From Malus domestica (Eukaryota > Streptophyta > Magnoliopsida > Rosales > Rosaceae), in the NCBI RefSeq assembly GCF_042453785.1, contig NC_091677.1, positions 5,303,501 to 5,367,500 of the forward strand: a stretch of 64,000 nucleotides of DNA. The letters run 5' to 3'. The notes under the pieces are model-generated. The model was not told where the DNA came from, made no database searches, and saw nothing but the letters and a program-made list of their open reading frames with translations. How positions within the stretch are numbered: position 1 is the first letter of the stretch; each line of letters opens with the position of its first letter. Positions 48,027-60,912 of this stretch are shown here, piece by piece. A program made the translations under genes and the position numbers.

Positions 48027-48816
48027 GTATGTTGGTTTTGGGTTAAAAAAATTTGAAATTTCACAATGATTTTGATCCAAAACAATTGATCTTTAAACTA
48101 ATACACACATGCAAATCGAACTTCCAAACCAATGGATCTTTAAACTCACTCTTTGGACTAAAAGGAAACGGAAGAGTGATAAGAAAAACTACCTCTTATA
48201 GCACTAATTTGATTTTGAAAAATCAAAGTTGATCAACCTTTGTGCAGGACCTTCTTTCCTCCGTGATCTTGTCGCGATCTCCCTCGCACCAAAGTGATGG
48301 TGCCTCTACTTTCTGACGCCTCCCAGAAATAAGTCTCATGGATGCTGAACAAGACAGAGGCTAGTACTCTCCTGCTATTATAGGGTTGGTAAGGATGATG
48401 GATGTTTTAAAAATAAAAATAAAAAACGTTATTATGTATACTAAGGGGTGAGGGAGCGGACTAAGTCTAACGAAGGGCTAGCAATGATATAGTTCGACAA
48501 ATTCGACTTTGGCGAGAGTCGAACCTAAGACCTCTCACTTACAAGTGAAGAGAAATATTATTAGACCGTAGTACTAAGGGACAAGAATGATGGATGTTGA
48601 ACATGTATATATGCATAAGGTTGTTTCTAAAGCAACCCTCACTCACCTCTCTCTCCTACATCCGGCCATAAGGCCTTTCAATCCCTTAATTGGGCTCCAT
48701 CTAACTTTAAGTCACTTAAATGCTTTAATCCTTGATAAACATTGAATCTTCCACAAAGCAGAAATTAAACTTAATGTCTGTTGCATTATGCAAAGAAACC
48801 AAGTTCCTAAACCGTG
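48027..48816. other. Intergenic DNA and 3' flank of AVT6 gene
   Basis: No gene. The stretch 48500-48560 contains the common plant repeat phrase CGAACCTAAGACCTCTCACTTA, which resembles a tRNA but does not fold as one. Confidence 0.5.
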
Positions 48817-51042
48817 TTATGACAACAAAGAGCTGAGATTGCTGTAAGTGGCCATCAGGTTTGCAAATACTGCAAGAAGGATCATGGAGACTGACACAAT
48901 CTTGTCCCTTGTAGTTGCTATACAATGAGGATCCCTGAAACACACCAAAATCATCAAAGAAAATAATATTGAAAATATCAGCGTCTTACAATGTTTGTAT
49001 CATATACACAAAAGAAATTGGTTACAAACTTTTAATTGAAAATAGAACTGGAGAGACACTAAGTTAATAATAAAGGAGCGCTAAACTGCGGTTTATCTAT
49101 GAAGGAAATGAATTCTACACTCCCATTTCACCTTTTTCAGTCATTGGATGCATAAATTAAAATTTTAAGGAACATAACTGGCGGGAGAAATGCATAAGGT
49201 GAAACATGAGTGCAGAATTCACCTTCCTATCTACGGCTTATGGTGGGTTTAGTGTTTCCTCTGGTTCTGTTTTCAATTAAAAGTTTGTAACGCGTTCTAA
49301 CTAAAGTGAGTTTACTCTAGTTCAAGAAAGAAAAAGACTCACTTGAGAGTGATGGAAGCAGGGAAAACAAATGCAAGTAATCCTCCCATGGTTGCACCTG
49401 TGAACTCAAAAGCTATCCAAATATTTGGTACGAATATTGCACCCACAAGGGCAACGAAGACAAGCCCTAAACTTTCCAACACAAATCTCTTCTTGTCTAA
49501 AGCCAGAGGCCTTGCCGAGGGGAAAAGGAGGCCGTCCAAGTTGAGCCGGAGCGGTAAGAAAATGGTTGGGAATACTAATATGACGTGCCCTGCGTAGCTG
49601 ATTCGAATAATGTCGTTGAACAGCCAACTGTAGGGGATGCCAATGTCGGTGTCAAAGTTGGAGAGCAGGTCAGAATATGTTGATTCGCCAAAGAGAAGGA
49701 ACCCAAAAATGCCTGTCATTACATAGACAACTGCACATAGGGCAAGTGAACCTCGAACAACTGCTTGCATTAGGGAAGGATCTTCAAGCTCGTTCTGAAT
49801 TGTGTGTACTGCAAGTAATCAAATTTCGTATTTTCAGAAAGGCAAACCATTTCGCCACACAGAGATTCTCTTTGTGTTTTGAGAAAATCTCATCAGTTAA
49901 CAATTTTACCCAACTACAATGGATGCAAAAGACCTAAACCTTCGCTTCTTTTTCCCTCGAAAGCACGCAATTGCACACGAAAACAAGTTGTTGAATGTAA
50001 AGAAGCAGAGAATGCAATTGAATATAAAGAGATGATCATCTTGAATACCATTGTAGTGACAGATGTATGCGAAAACAACGACAGGGACTGCTGTGAAGAG
50101 GTTAAAGAATGATGCAGAATCAGTCACATTTGGAAACCATTTTGGAGTCTCGATGCTTCCATCCATTAGTTTGTAAGCTGTGACTCCAATGACAACAAGA
50201 AGAAACACAAGCGCCAATCCAACTGATATGATAGAGATATATCTTGCTGAATCTGCAGCCATAAGCACAAAGACATATCCCTAGCCAACTAAGTCTAAGC
50301 TGAAATTTCACAGGAAAACAGGAAATGTAATGTAGAAACAAATAGGACCTATTACCAACCAATACGCTCGAAGAACATCAATGGTAAAAATATGACAACA
50401 GTTACTGTGACAAGAACAAAGGTGCGGCTAGTCCACCAGTGAGCTCCAAACCACCCTTCCAAAATGCCGGTGTGGTGAGCCTCTTTTGAGTTTGATCCGG
50501 AAAGCACATCCTCTAGTTTTTAAAAGGAAACAAACACTATCAGAGCCGTCAAAGAAGAGAAGAGTTATTAGCGCTCCAAAATAGTCAGCGTGCACAGCTC
50601 GCTTTTTAATTTTATAGAAGCACAGGATAATACTCATACCAATTATGATCATGTACACAATAAGAGAGCCAGTGTTGTAGATAACAATGCAGATCTGAAG
50701 CACAACCTTCCCTATTCTTCCAAAGGCATCGCCCATGACATTTCCATAGGAACATGCAGACCCTGCCTTGCTGAATCTCAACAGCATCTCGATCGACGCC
50801 TGGATAACAAACGCAACCGTAACGATCAACACAATCCCGGGAACGAGCCCCAAGAGTTTCAGGGTTGCGGGCAGGCTCATGATGCCCGAGCCGACGATTG
50901 TGCATGACAGGTTGAACACCGAGCCATGAAAGGATGCTCCAGAAACCTTCTCGTGATCTTGTGTGCTTGATAACAAAGGAACTCGCTCATCGGCGCTTTC
51001 GATGTTGTGTTTTGACATGTTTTCTTGATCTCCATCAGTCAT
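48817..51042 (-). CDS. AVT6-type amino acid transporter
   Basis: Five exons on the - strand: 51042-50640, 50512-50360, 50252-50049, 49808-49343, 48934-48817; phase is continuous and gives 447 aa. The protein belongs to the AAAP/SLC38-like family, subgroup AVT6, which exports amino acids (mainly acidic ones) from the vacuole; substrate here is inferred. Hallmarks: SGASFHGSVFNLSCTIVGSG and IMSLPATLK in the first membrane segments, YMIIIG at the exon 1 end, LEGWFG..WW, ICHYNVHTIQNELED in the inner loop, and LRLNLDGLLFP. About 11 membrane segments are expected. One residue departs from the paralogue: the codon over intron 1 reads Glu (IIIEDVLS) with the best acceptor, where the second copy in this window has Gly. 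Intron 4 holds a fold-back element (49018-49292). The paralogue at 61844 has matching intron positions. Confidence 0.92.
49018..49292. mobile_element. Long fold-back MITE inside intron 4 of the AVT6 gene
   Basis: GTTACAAACTTTTAATTGAA on the left is matched by TTCAATTAAAAGTTTGTAAC on the right, and pairing goes on inward through CACTAA/TTAGTG and GAAGG...CCTTC to a short centre. The whole 275 bp can fold into one hairpin. It fills most of the 408-bp intron. Confidence 0.88.
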
Positions 51043-51804
51043 TTTCTAACGCTTCTGAGGCTAAAGAGCTTCAGGAAATATTTTTGTTACAATAAATACA
51101 TTTAACTGAAATTATATGATATAACACATCACACTAACCAATCTCCGCTATTTCAGTTAAATGTATTTATATCATATAATTTTTCTTCTTCTTTGTTACG
51201 ATCTGAAGACTCGGCCTTCGACATATTATAACCATAACGCGTTACGCCACTTTCATATATTATAATCCTAACGCATTACGCCGCCCCTCCCTTGCCACTT
51301 GAACTAACCCTAACGGCTTGACGATAAAAACTCATACGTGAATGTCAGAAACAAAGACGTAATCTTAGTTAGATTTGCATCTATTGATCCTTTATTTATT
51401 TGTTTGTTTTAACAGCTCAGTAAAAAATTATAAGCGTTCAAAATTCATAAGAAGGGTAAAAAGTAAAAACCATCATCGAAGTTGTTTACTGTGTTTTACA
51501 TTCATTTATATAAGTAATTACCACCTAATTACCCAACAAGCTACAGAAAATGCTCTGGTCAATAGTGGTAACTTCCATCAACCTCTGGAAATCTCAATGA
51601 TTTTGAGGATATATCTACTTCAGTAGAGCAAAAACTCGTCCCTTTTGAAGAGTACGACGATTAACGCTACCGGAGATTTTACAACTCAACAGCGGATATC
51701 AGCAAGTATCTTGCTATGTATGGATATAGCCGAAGGGCAGTCAGCATGTAACTTCGGTTCAGAATATAAGCCTTTTTACCCTTTTTCTTTCTTCTGCAGC
51801 AACA
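51043..51804. other. AVT6 promoter region and WIT 3' flank
   Basis: Immediately upstream of the AVT6 start is a perfect 19-bp inverted repeat, AAATACATTTAACTGAAAT (51094-51112) and its complement (51150-51168), with matching ATATGATAT on the loop side. Next comes a two-copy tandem repeat around 51221-51285 with the core TATTATAACC(A)TAACGC. No gene. Confidence 0.7.
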
Positions 51805-54574
51805 TCAAAATGGGCAGTCTTGTTGGAGAAAAAAATAAGCTCCGGTCGAAACCAGTAGAATGAACGTTGCTACGAATAAATGCTTAAAGCTTAGAACTCC
51901 GGCATCAATTCTCCTCACGGTCTCGAACTCTGCTGTGGAATCAGTATGTTCCACTTCAGTCTCACAACTCCCACCAACAGATGAATTATTCCGAGTCCTA
52001 TCCGGCTGAAAAGTACAAATACGAAACCCATTTTACAAATGTAAATCTCAGTAGAAGACGCTACATGCAGAAGATGCGAAGAGAAGTAGTCGATAAAAAA
52101 TGTGAACACTGAATATGAATTAAATTGCTTATCGAAAAATAAAAGCATTCCTGTAGCATGAGAAATATAACATTGGAAAGAAATTAAGATTAAAAACAAA
52201 AACGCTGATTTATTAACAAAGCAAGGTAAACATAAGTCAACCAGGGTTCATCATAGTACCGACCTTAGAATTGCTAGCAGACAACTCATCTTCTTTAGTT
52301 TCTCTCGTAACTGTAGCCATTTCATGCTTCGAGTCTTCACAATTTTCTCTATCATCATTTCCCACGACCACAGAACGAGAATTGTTTGTTTGCAACTTCA
52401 GTTTTAAAGTTTTATTCTCCGTAGTTAATGAAGAAATCTGCACATTCAATCACCAGCAGCTAAGGAGAACATCTAGAGTTGGAAAAACACACTGTTCACA
52501 TTTTCAACTAAATACTAAATGTTAAATAATCAAAAGGAAAAAGAAATCAGGTGCCATGTCATTTGAAAGATACAAGAAAAAAGAGACATTTCCCACTTCA
52601 CAGTCAAAAACCAACCGTGAACTTGAAAATAAATCAAATATAGGTGAATACCTGCTTATGAAGGCGCTCTCTCTCAAAAGCAAGTTGCATCAATAAGTTT
52701 GTAAGAACTTTGGACTGAATACCAATATCAGTCGCAGTAGCTATTTTTACTTCCTCGGCTTGATGTAAAGATGCCTCCAAGAATTCCAATCGACCCCTCA
52801 GAAAGCTTATTTCCTCATTTAAATCTGCATTGGATTCTGATAAAATTATACACTTGTCCTCCGTACTGTCGGCCCGATTTTCCGCTTTTAAAACCTTCTG
52901 CTTTAGATTTTCAATCACATTTTCCATGTCAGTGACTGTAGAATTCAACATGTTCTGTTTCTCCTGGCTAGCTTCAGCAGATGCCACTGCATGCTGTAAC
53001 CGGATATCTGCTTCCCTTAACTTTCTCTCAAGTGAATCCACCGTCTCCAAGGCACTGCCAGCGCTTTTAAGAAGTCCGATCTCTTCATTAAGTTCCGTAT
53101 TAGTCTCTGTTAACAATTTACTTTTGGCTTCTGCATTCTCGGCTCTGGCTTCAGCTTTATATATGTTCTCTTTAAGATTAGCAATAACATTTTCCAATTC
53201 ACTGATTTCAACACTATGCTGCTCTTCAAGTGCGCCCACCTTTTCCCTCAAGGTAAAGGCCTCGGAATCAGCGATAATTAACTTATCTTCAGCTTCCTTC
53301 AAGCTGTCTTTTAAGCCGGCTGTCTGTTCTAGAAGGAAGCTATTTAGTTTTGCGTTGCTGCTTTCAAGCTTCCGCAAAGTATTTTCTTTGACTTCAGCCT
53401 GACAATCGAGTTTCGATCTTAGCTCAGCTTCTCGCTGAGCTGAACCATTTACATTAAACTGGAGAACCTGGAGTCTACCCAATAGCTCTTTTGAAATACC
53501 CCTCAGAACCTCAGATGCATTATCTGCCTGTAACCACCTATCCAAAGCATCTGCCGCTTCCTCCTCCATGCAATATGCTTCTTGCTCCGAAGCATGCACC
53601 CTCAATTTCAGATCTTCTTCAATCTGTTTTGATTCGGTCAATTTCTTTTCAAGATCCATCTCTCTTGCCAAAGACTTCTCTAGCATCCTCAGTATATGTC
53701 TTTGCTGTTCTACGGATTGCATTTTTATCTTTACATTTGTGCTAGAAACTTTGCCATCCCTTAAATCTACCACTCCTTCGTTATTGTTCCCTGTCAATAC
53801 GCAAAGCAAAGGAATGCAAAAGAAAATAAACAGTTATACTCTAGAATATTTCACAACTTAAAGGACTTGTGCACTTACAAAAGTGGTTACAGATCTGCCT
53901 GGTGTATGCAATAAATTTCGGGCAACTCCATCACTCATAAACAAAGTAAGAATGAGAAAAACGTGTCCTGACAAGAAAATCAAGAACAGAATTAAGGCAT
54001 GTAGCTTACAGTTTTGTTCTCCGTCAAAACATGGAAATGCCCTCTGGAGATGCAAGGATTCCATCCTAATTTCATACACCTGATCTTGCAACTGCTTCAA
54101 TGATTGTTCAGAGTCGTGCAGCTTTTCTTCTATTACCACGACAGTTTCTCCCAAGTATGCGTATGAAGATAGTATCCCTTGGGCACTGGTGATCTCTGTT
54201 TGAAGTATAGCCATGAGTTTATCCAATTCACTCAACTCTGAGTCTAAAATCCCAGATAAGAGAGTGAGTTCCAGAGCCTTCTCAAGATAATAAGCTGATG
54301 TCTGCTCTTTTGCGGAAGCAAAGGCTTCAAATTCGCTCTCCTTGGTTGCCACGTGCATCATAAGAACATTTAGATTAACTAACTTCTCAGATGCACATGC
54401 TAGATCTAGTTCCACTCGGGTCAAAACCTCGCCAAGATGTCTTAATTCTCCAATAACCACACCATCAGATGAGACACTTCCGAGATTGCTAACTTTATTT
54501 GACTCCACTTCCAGGTCATCAATATTAACATCATTGACAGATACGCTTGCTTCATGACCAGCACCGTAATCCAT
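51805..54574 (-). CDS. WIT2: WPP domain-interacting tail-anchored protein (WIT)
   Basis: Four coding exons on the - strand: 54574-54010, 53790-52652, 52437-52264, 52005-51805, phase continuous, 692 aa. The start MDYGAGHEAS is the first Met after an acceptor TTTCAG in the 5' UTR. Residues about 40-600 are almost entirely coiled coil (LEKSLAREMDLEKKL, SELENVIANLKENIYKAE, many heptads). At the C-terminus HLFVATFILLVSTGAYFF (about 668-685) is a single tail anchor followed by QQDCPF. WIT1/WIT2 sit in the outer nuclear envelope, bind the WPP domain of RanGAP with WIP proteins and connect the nucleus to myosin XI-i. Which of WIT1 or WIT2 this is cannot be settled; the length is near WIT1. A 5' UTR intron is likely up to about 55876. 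Confidence 0.88.
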
Positions 54575-56060
54575 TTTAAGACCGCACTTGTTAAAGTGGT
54601 TCTGAAACCTGGATATCAAACAAAGAAAGAAAAAGACAGCTTCGGACGTAAATATGTAGAATTATCACCCAGAGGGAAGTTCAAATGAAAGATTCTTAAC
54701 TTGCAAATAAATCAATAATGGCGAACATAAGTTCACTCCTAGAATATAATTAAATTAAACTACTGTTATCTAGGAGCCACTTTTCTCCAGTAACAAGACA
54801 ACCAACACAATGGAACGTAGAGTATCCAGTCCACGAACATGATCCTCTCAGTAGCAAAAATAGTTAATAACATATGAACCTACAAGGAAAGAAAGTCTTG
54901 CGAGGAAAAAAATATTTTGAGGAGCTGCGGTTTAAAAAGTCTGAAACTTCAATTAACCTTACATGGTGGATTGAAAAAGGTAAACCTCCATACTTGGCAT
55001 TGTTACTACCACATTATATAAGGAAGCTGTATCTTTATAGCGTCCATATTCAACTCCGATGTTTGATATTGATTCTCATTTCCATAAATATGTGCCCACC
55101 AACATGGAAGTTTGAATTTCAACTACAAAAGCATATAGTGTACAACATAGGGTCGGCTTTCATAAATTAAACTCTTTTCACCTTTTCATTTATTCATTCA
55201 CTTCATTTGATTAGTTGAGCATATTTAGCTCATCATTCGACAGAGTAGACAAAAGATCATGCATTTATTCTCACTGAATTTTTTTACCAATAAATAAACA
55301 CGTAAAAGTTAACAACGGATCCGAAATCTACCCCCGATCAGAAAAGGAACTGTTCTTGAGCTATAATGGAATCTTCAAAATCCCAAATCAAGAATTTAAA
55401 TACCCATTTGGAAACAATCATCAACAATGCTACACAGGCAAAGTTCAGTGATCATATTCAATCCTAACCACACATCAAATTTCAATCACTGTATTAGTAG
55501 GAAAAAAAAAAATTAAAAACTCATAAACTTCTTTGATTTATAATCTATTAAAAAAAAGAAAAAACTCTTGACAATTGCAGCTCTTGAGTTCTTGAAGGCA
55601 AACATCAAAACATACAAATACATGAGCAAACAGATCCTCTAGTTTCCAAACACACATTCAGAATCACATATTCTAAAAACCCATCTCATATATTCCACAA
55701 TATATACCAAATCTAGGCAATGGCAGGAAAAAGAAAAGCGCATTATTGTCAAACCAGTTCCTCAGCAAAGCTATAAAACTAACCTTAAAACCCACAATAA
55801 GAACAATAGAAAAGCAGAAAACAGCTGCAGCAGAAGAAGATGGTGACAATTTTTGGTATAGGATCAAAAGCAAGTTCGTACCTTTGGAAAAACTGTTCTG
55901 AGATTCTGTCGGACGGAGCTCGCGGAGGCACAACACAAACAGAAAACAATGAAAGAAAGAGAGAGAGAGAAAAAAAAAAAAAAAAAAAAAAACTGTTTCT
56001 TTGGGAAAACAGGTGGTGTGATGATGGACCTGGGATCTGCCGTCCATGTCTCCCACGTGG
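54575..56060 (-). other. 5' UTR, UTR intron and promoter of the WIT gene
   Basis: On the - strand a donor CCAAAG|GTACGAAC lies at about 55880 and the acceptor TTTCAG lies about 31 bases before the ATG, so a UTR intron of roughly 1.27 kb is predicted. An A/GA tract (about 55954-55991) lies in the presumed first exon. No other gene here. Confidence 0.55.
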
Positions 56061-56343
56061 CCATTAGCTTAACACCAAAACCAAATACAGTGATAAAGCA
56101 GATTACGAGATTTCTTTAAAATTAAAAACGAGAGGTTTGGGGTTCGAAACTCGATACTAGTGTGGAAGCCAAATTTGTGACCAATGGGAGGCTGAAATGC
56201 TTTGTGAGTTTACCCAGCCCTTCGAAGGGATAGATAATGTGTTTAGCCACCAATTGTCATCTTTTTTAAAATAAAATAAAAAGATTAATTTAAAAATAAA
56301 AACGTATTTAAATTATTATTTAACACATTTTCTTTATCAAGAA

Positions 56344-56573
56344 GGTTAAAAGACGGTTTAATTTATATAACAAAATAAAATCATTAGAAATAATGTAATT
56401 TTGCACAAACTAAATTTTACTATTTTATTGTTCCCTCACCTACGTATCTTTATGATTAGGTTAAAAGACAATTTAATTTATATAACAAAATAAAATCATT
56501 AGAAATAAAGTAATTTTGCGAAAACTAAATTTTACTATTTTATTGTTCCCTCACTTACATGTCTTTATATCAA
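56344..56573. repeat. Tandem duplication, about 115 bp x 2
   Basis: Two successive copies starting GGTTAAAAGAC and sharing TTTACTATTTTATTGTTCCCTC, with a handful of changes between them. A third, more diverged copy is suggested around 56940-57010. Confidence 0.85.
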
Positions 56574-57305
56574 TTTTTTTTTTTTTTAACAAATAGTATT
56601 ATCTACACTAAAAGAGTGGAGGAATCATCTAAGCCTCACACTGAACTTGGACATAATAATGCGGTTTAAATTCCTTTTTGGAGAGAATTCAATTTTAGAC
56701 TTCTCACTTAAGGGTTATGATCTACTGTCGTTTATATTTCGTTGCAATTTCTCTCTCACATATATTTAAAAACAAAAACAAAAAGGAAAAACTTCACAAA
56801 CAAAAATATATGAGCTTAGGATAGTTAATTATAATTTCATGTCAGACTCCAAGTCATGTAATCTCTACTAATTAATGAAATCCTCTTTGTCAACCAAAAG
56901 AGAGTGAAAAGACAAATTCGTCTTCTATCACACAAAAAAATGATGGGCAATAATATAATTTCACATGTCTAAATTTTACTATTTTTTATTGAAACCTCAC
57001 ATACAGACGATGTTAAAATACCTCTAAAAAATTAAAAAAAAAACCTCCCACTCCCCCTCACATTCTCTCTCTCTCTCTCTCTCTCTCCCTCTCTCCTTCT
57101 CATTTTCTAAAAATATGTGTTCATACACACAAAGTATGTAGGCAAATACTAATATTCTTTAAGAAAACCACAAGAAGAGAAAATAACATGTTGTGGTTTT
57201 ATTTTTTTTTTAGTTTTACTTTATTTATTTGATGCTATTTAACGTTGACAGCGTTAGTCTTGGAGTCAAGCTAAACAACACGTGTAAAAAAAACATAAAA
57301 ATAGA

Positions 57306-57466
57306 GGATAAATTTTTTATTGTGACCAGAATACAAGCCGTACATCACGTGTTTTATATAAGTGGTAGAAAATTGTATTTTTAAATTATTAATGTTTTAA
57401 CACACATTCTACTATTTGCATAATGACAAGTGATGTATGTTCCGGTCACACTGAAAATTCTCTCAA
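57306..57466. mobile_element. Fold-back element, family A copy 1
   Basis: The ends ATTTTTTATTGTGACC and GGTCACACTGAAAATTC, plus an ACATCACGTG / CAAGTGATGT pair, make an inverted repeat. Related to 59925-60098. Confidence 0.75.
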
Positions 57467-57929
57467 AAGAGATGGGGCAGCAGCTGTGGCGTGATGATGT
57501 TTTTGCCAGATACGCGTTGCGTGCTTGTAATTTTGGGCTCAATTGGGAGTCGGTGCATTTGGACATGTTATAAAATGGGCTTCAACTTATGATCTGAGCC
57601 CACAAAAGCCCAAATATTCTCAACAAATGTAATCAGCGTCGGCCCAAAACCTTTTTCCCTTTTATTTTTCTGTCAATTTCGGCCATAAAATAATGTTTCA
57701 CATGCATAGCTTATTTGTAATGTGCTTAGTCGTAATAAATTAAAAATTTAAAAGTCAGGGGCAAAAATTAAATAAATTTTGTGCACCACTCCTTCATAAA
57801 GTGGAGGATAATATTGACCTCAGCCGTTGAGCCACCGCGTCCCACTGAACGGACCTCTTCGATAACGACACGGTGCCAAGCTGGTTGCATTTGGTGAAAT
57901 GTTGGCCTCAAGGGGCCCACTCGCTTAAT

Positions 57930-58072
57930 ATGGTCAGAATTTATTTTGAATATTTTTTATTTAAAATTAAACACAAACAGTACTTGATAAAAATTAACCG
58001 CACAATTTACGATAAATGGACACGATTCACGAATTCTCAAGATCCTTACCAAAAGGATCCGGAGAGGATCCT
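57930..58072. repeat. Dispersed AT-rich repeat, copy 1
   Basis: Contains AAATTAAACACAAACAG and, further on, CAAAAGGATCCGGAGAGGATCC. A shorter diverged copy is at 60800-60912. The GGATCC word also occurs at the ends of the MITE at 29340. Confidence 0.65.
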
Positions 58073-58265
58073 ATTGTACATTAAAGCACTTCCACCCCAT
58101 ATGGACAATAATTGCCCAAGCAAATGGTGAATAGACACTTATTGTTTTAGCGAATAATAATTGTTCCAATGTATTTTTATTCAATAAATTTAAAAAGAAT
58201 TACAAAATTAACATAAAGATATTATTATGTTTAATTTCGAATAAGATTTTTAACTAATCTCATCA

Positions 58266-58510
58266 TGTCAAATATTTATAGGAAATATCCAATGTATTTA
58301 TAGGAAATATTTAAATATTTAAATATTCAATGGCTCAGATTACCATTTTCGTGATCCAATGTATTTATAGAAAATATTTAAATATTTAATTTCGAATAAA
58401 TTAACATAAATTTATCAGTCAAAATTACCATTTTCGTGAAAGAATGGTGAAGTATTTATAGGAAATATTTAAATATTTAAATATTTAAATATTCAATGGC
58501 TCAGATTTTG
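58266..58510. repeat. Short tandem-like repeat cluster, ATTTAAATATT type
   Basis: Three copies of a unit of roughly 65-90 bases sharing GTATTTATAGGAAATATTTA, two also with TTCAATGGCTCAGAT and ACCATTTTCGTGA. This is AT-rich local amplification. Confidence 0.75.
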
Positions 58511-59924
58511 CCATGTGTTTGACAACCTATAGCATGGGCCCCACGATGCTATTCATGTCTCCGAACTTGCCACCACATGTGCATGTATTGCACGTGCCTG
58601 ACGCAAAAAAAAAAAAAAAAAAAAATTGCTCATGGATGACATCAACGTGACATCAGATCACACTCGATTGCTGGGTCAAACACAAATTATCTGACTGCTT
58701 CGTTCAGCAAGCGTGGGCTCAAGTTTTGCCCGACTTTTTTGAATGGATGTAGCTCTTTTTTGGATCTGAAAATTGCCCAATTGTTCAGCAAAAAGGGATC
58801 GAGTGGAAATGTTCTAAGATAATCATCTAGAAATAAATTAGACCAATGTAAAGTCGAATAACACTAAACTACAAAGAGTACAGTTGTTTTATGATATTAA
58901 TCAAACATCATACGTAATTAGACAGATTGTTATAAATTATCTTCTAAAGTACAACTCATAATGCAAGTTTGGATATACACAGAAAAACATGTGATCAAGA
59001 TTGGCGTTAAGAGGCCACTCAACATTATTAAATAGGCAATTGGTTTGTAATCTAGTCCCAAACGAATAGATCTGTAATCTAGCTTTGTCCACGTTCAGAT
59101 TTAGCTTTTAAACTTCTCACTAATCACGTACTAGCTGATGTAAGAAGAAGAGTTAGGAGGATTTGCTTACTTGATGCACCAGCAATTTTTACACTTGTTG
59201 CAACCACAGCTCGTGTTTATATTATATATCTTAATCACCTTATTGGTCTTCTTTTTAATGTAATCTTGGTGTGTTACCACCGTAGTTATTACTTATTACG
59301 ATGATCATGTTAGGTCAAAATTGACTCAAGGTGGGTAATTTGCAATTTTCGGTAAGACTGTTTGATTGAAACAACTTTTACTCTATATACTACTATTGAA
59401 ATATAATATTTTTTTTTTATAATTTTGAGAGAAATATCTTACGAATACCATAGTCCGACTATCCATATACAAATTTTTTCTATGCCATGAGAATTTCCGA
59501 AAATGGAGTGACGTTCTTGTGGGGAACACAACATGGATAGATGCCAAATTTTCGAGCCATGGACGATGGAAAGGAAAAACATTTGAGAATTCTCTCTTCA
59601 ACGTTACCAATTTTGTTCTAAAATGAAATGATATTTCAATAGGATTGCTGGGATTACTTGTGCGTGCATGCCCCAACTCTAATTATAGTTAACTATGAAT
59701 GGTCAGAATAAGTTAGGCAGGCGCTTGCGCTATTAATTTTGACATTTACTCTAACATAAATTTTTAATAACATTAATGAATAAAAAGATATTGCTCAATG
59801 TAAAATGATGTTACAAATTTACTTAAATTATGGGCACATATATAGAATTTATAAGTTAAAGAGTTAAACATCTATGCATCATGAAGTGCAGTGACACGTT
59901 TACCTTCCTTTAAAGAAGAGATTT

Positions 59925-60098
59925 TTTAGTATGATTGGAACACGGGATAATATACCACGTGCTACTATACAATTGGTATGATATACGTATTAAAAAATTA
60001 ATAATTAAAAAAATAAAATTTCTCACCATTTATATAAAAACACGTAATGTACTACTCGTATTCCGGTCACAATAAAAAAATTTCTCCCTTTAAAGCAA
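59925..60098. mobile_element. Fold-back element, family A copy 2
   Basis: Left AGTATGATTGGAACACGG with CACGTGCTAC pairs loosely with the right end CCGGTCACAATAAAAAAA and GTAATGTACT. The same end words as at 57306 show a shared family. Confidence 0.7.
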
Positions 60099-60799
60099 AC
60101 ATTCCTCTCTCGCAGAAGTGTAGAACGCCACAGATTAAACTAATGCAATCAATTCGACCATTACAACTTTGATGACATCACCTCTAATCTTTTTATAATT
60201 TGTGGCACACATTTGCTGCAATATTTACCAACGAACATCAACCATTAGATAATACTATTCATATACTATTTTTTACTTCTAAATTTTTTACTAATTCTGT
60301 TCATTGATCTTTTTCAATTCATTTCATCTGATGATCTAAAAATAAGGTATGTGTAAAAACTAAAAATAGGTATATAGATAAACATTATTAGAATAATAAC
60401 ATATTAGTACTATGCTATCTCATAATAAAGTTAACAAATTTGATTTGTATAATAATATCCTAAATTTGTTAGATTTGTTATTGTGATTTTTTCTTTTTGC
60501 ATGTCATTCAATATCCTACTAGATAAAGTGTTGAGTTTTTAATCATCGTAATAGTTTCGAATTCTCTCACTCTCCTCTAATAATAGTAAAGAAAAATTAA
60601 AAAGATATAACCTTATTTTGTCTTAAAAGGGAAAAAAACGTTTACTTTTTTATAGAAAGATTCAAAGTCATGCAACAACAAAAAATCCCTAAAATCTTAT
60701 CTAAACATTCTAACGATATTTCATTTAGAATGGGATCCCATCCAAATCTACTTTGTGGGGTCCCTAGCCATTCATCATATATAGTGTTGTTAGAAATTA

Positions 60800-60912
60800 T
60801 TTTATATTTTTTATTTCAAATTAAACATAAATAATATATGACGAAAACTGACTACAATTAGGATATAAGGATTATTGGGATTTCCAAGTGGATCCGAAAA
60901 GAATCTTCTTCC
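60800..60912. repeat. Dispersed AT-rich repeat, copy 2
   Basis: Shares TTTTTTATTTCAAATTAAACA and a terminal GGATCCGAAAAGAATC with copy 1 at 57930. Confidence 0.6.

Noticed and set aside
48500-48560. Possible tRNA in the phrase around CGAACCTAAGACCTCTCAC
   Set aside because: The arms do not pair; this phrase is widespread in plant repeats.
52830-53402. 190-aa + strand frame
   Set aside because: Antisense of the WIT coiled-coil exon; composition is the complement of Glu/Leu codons.
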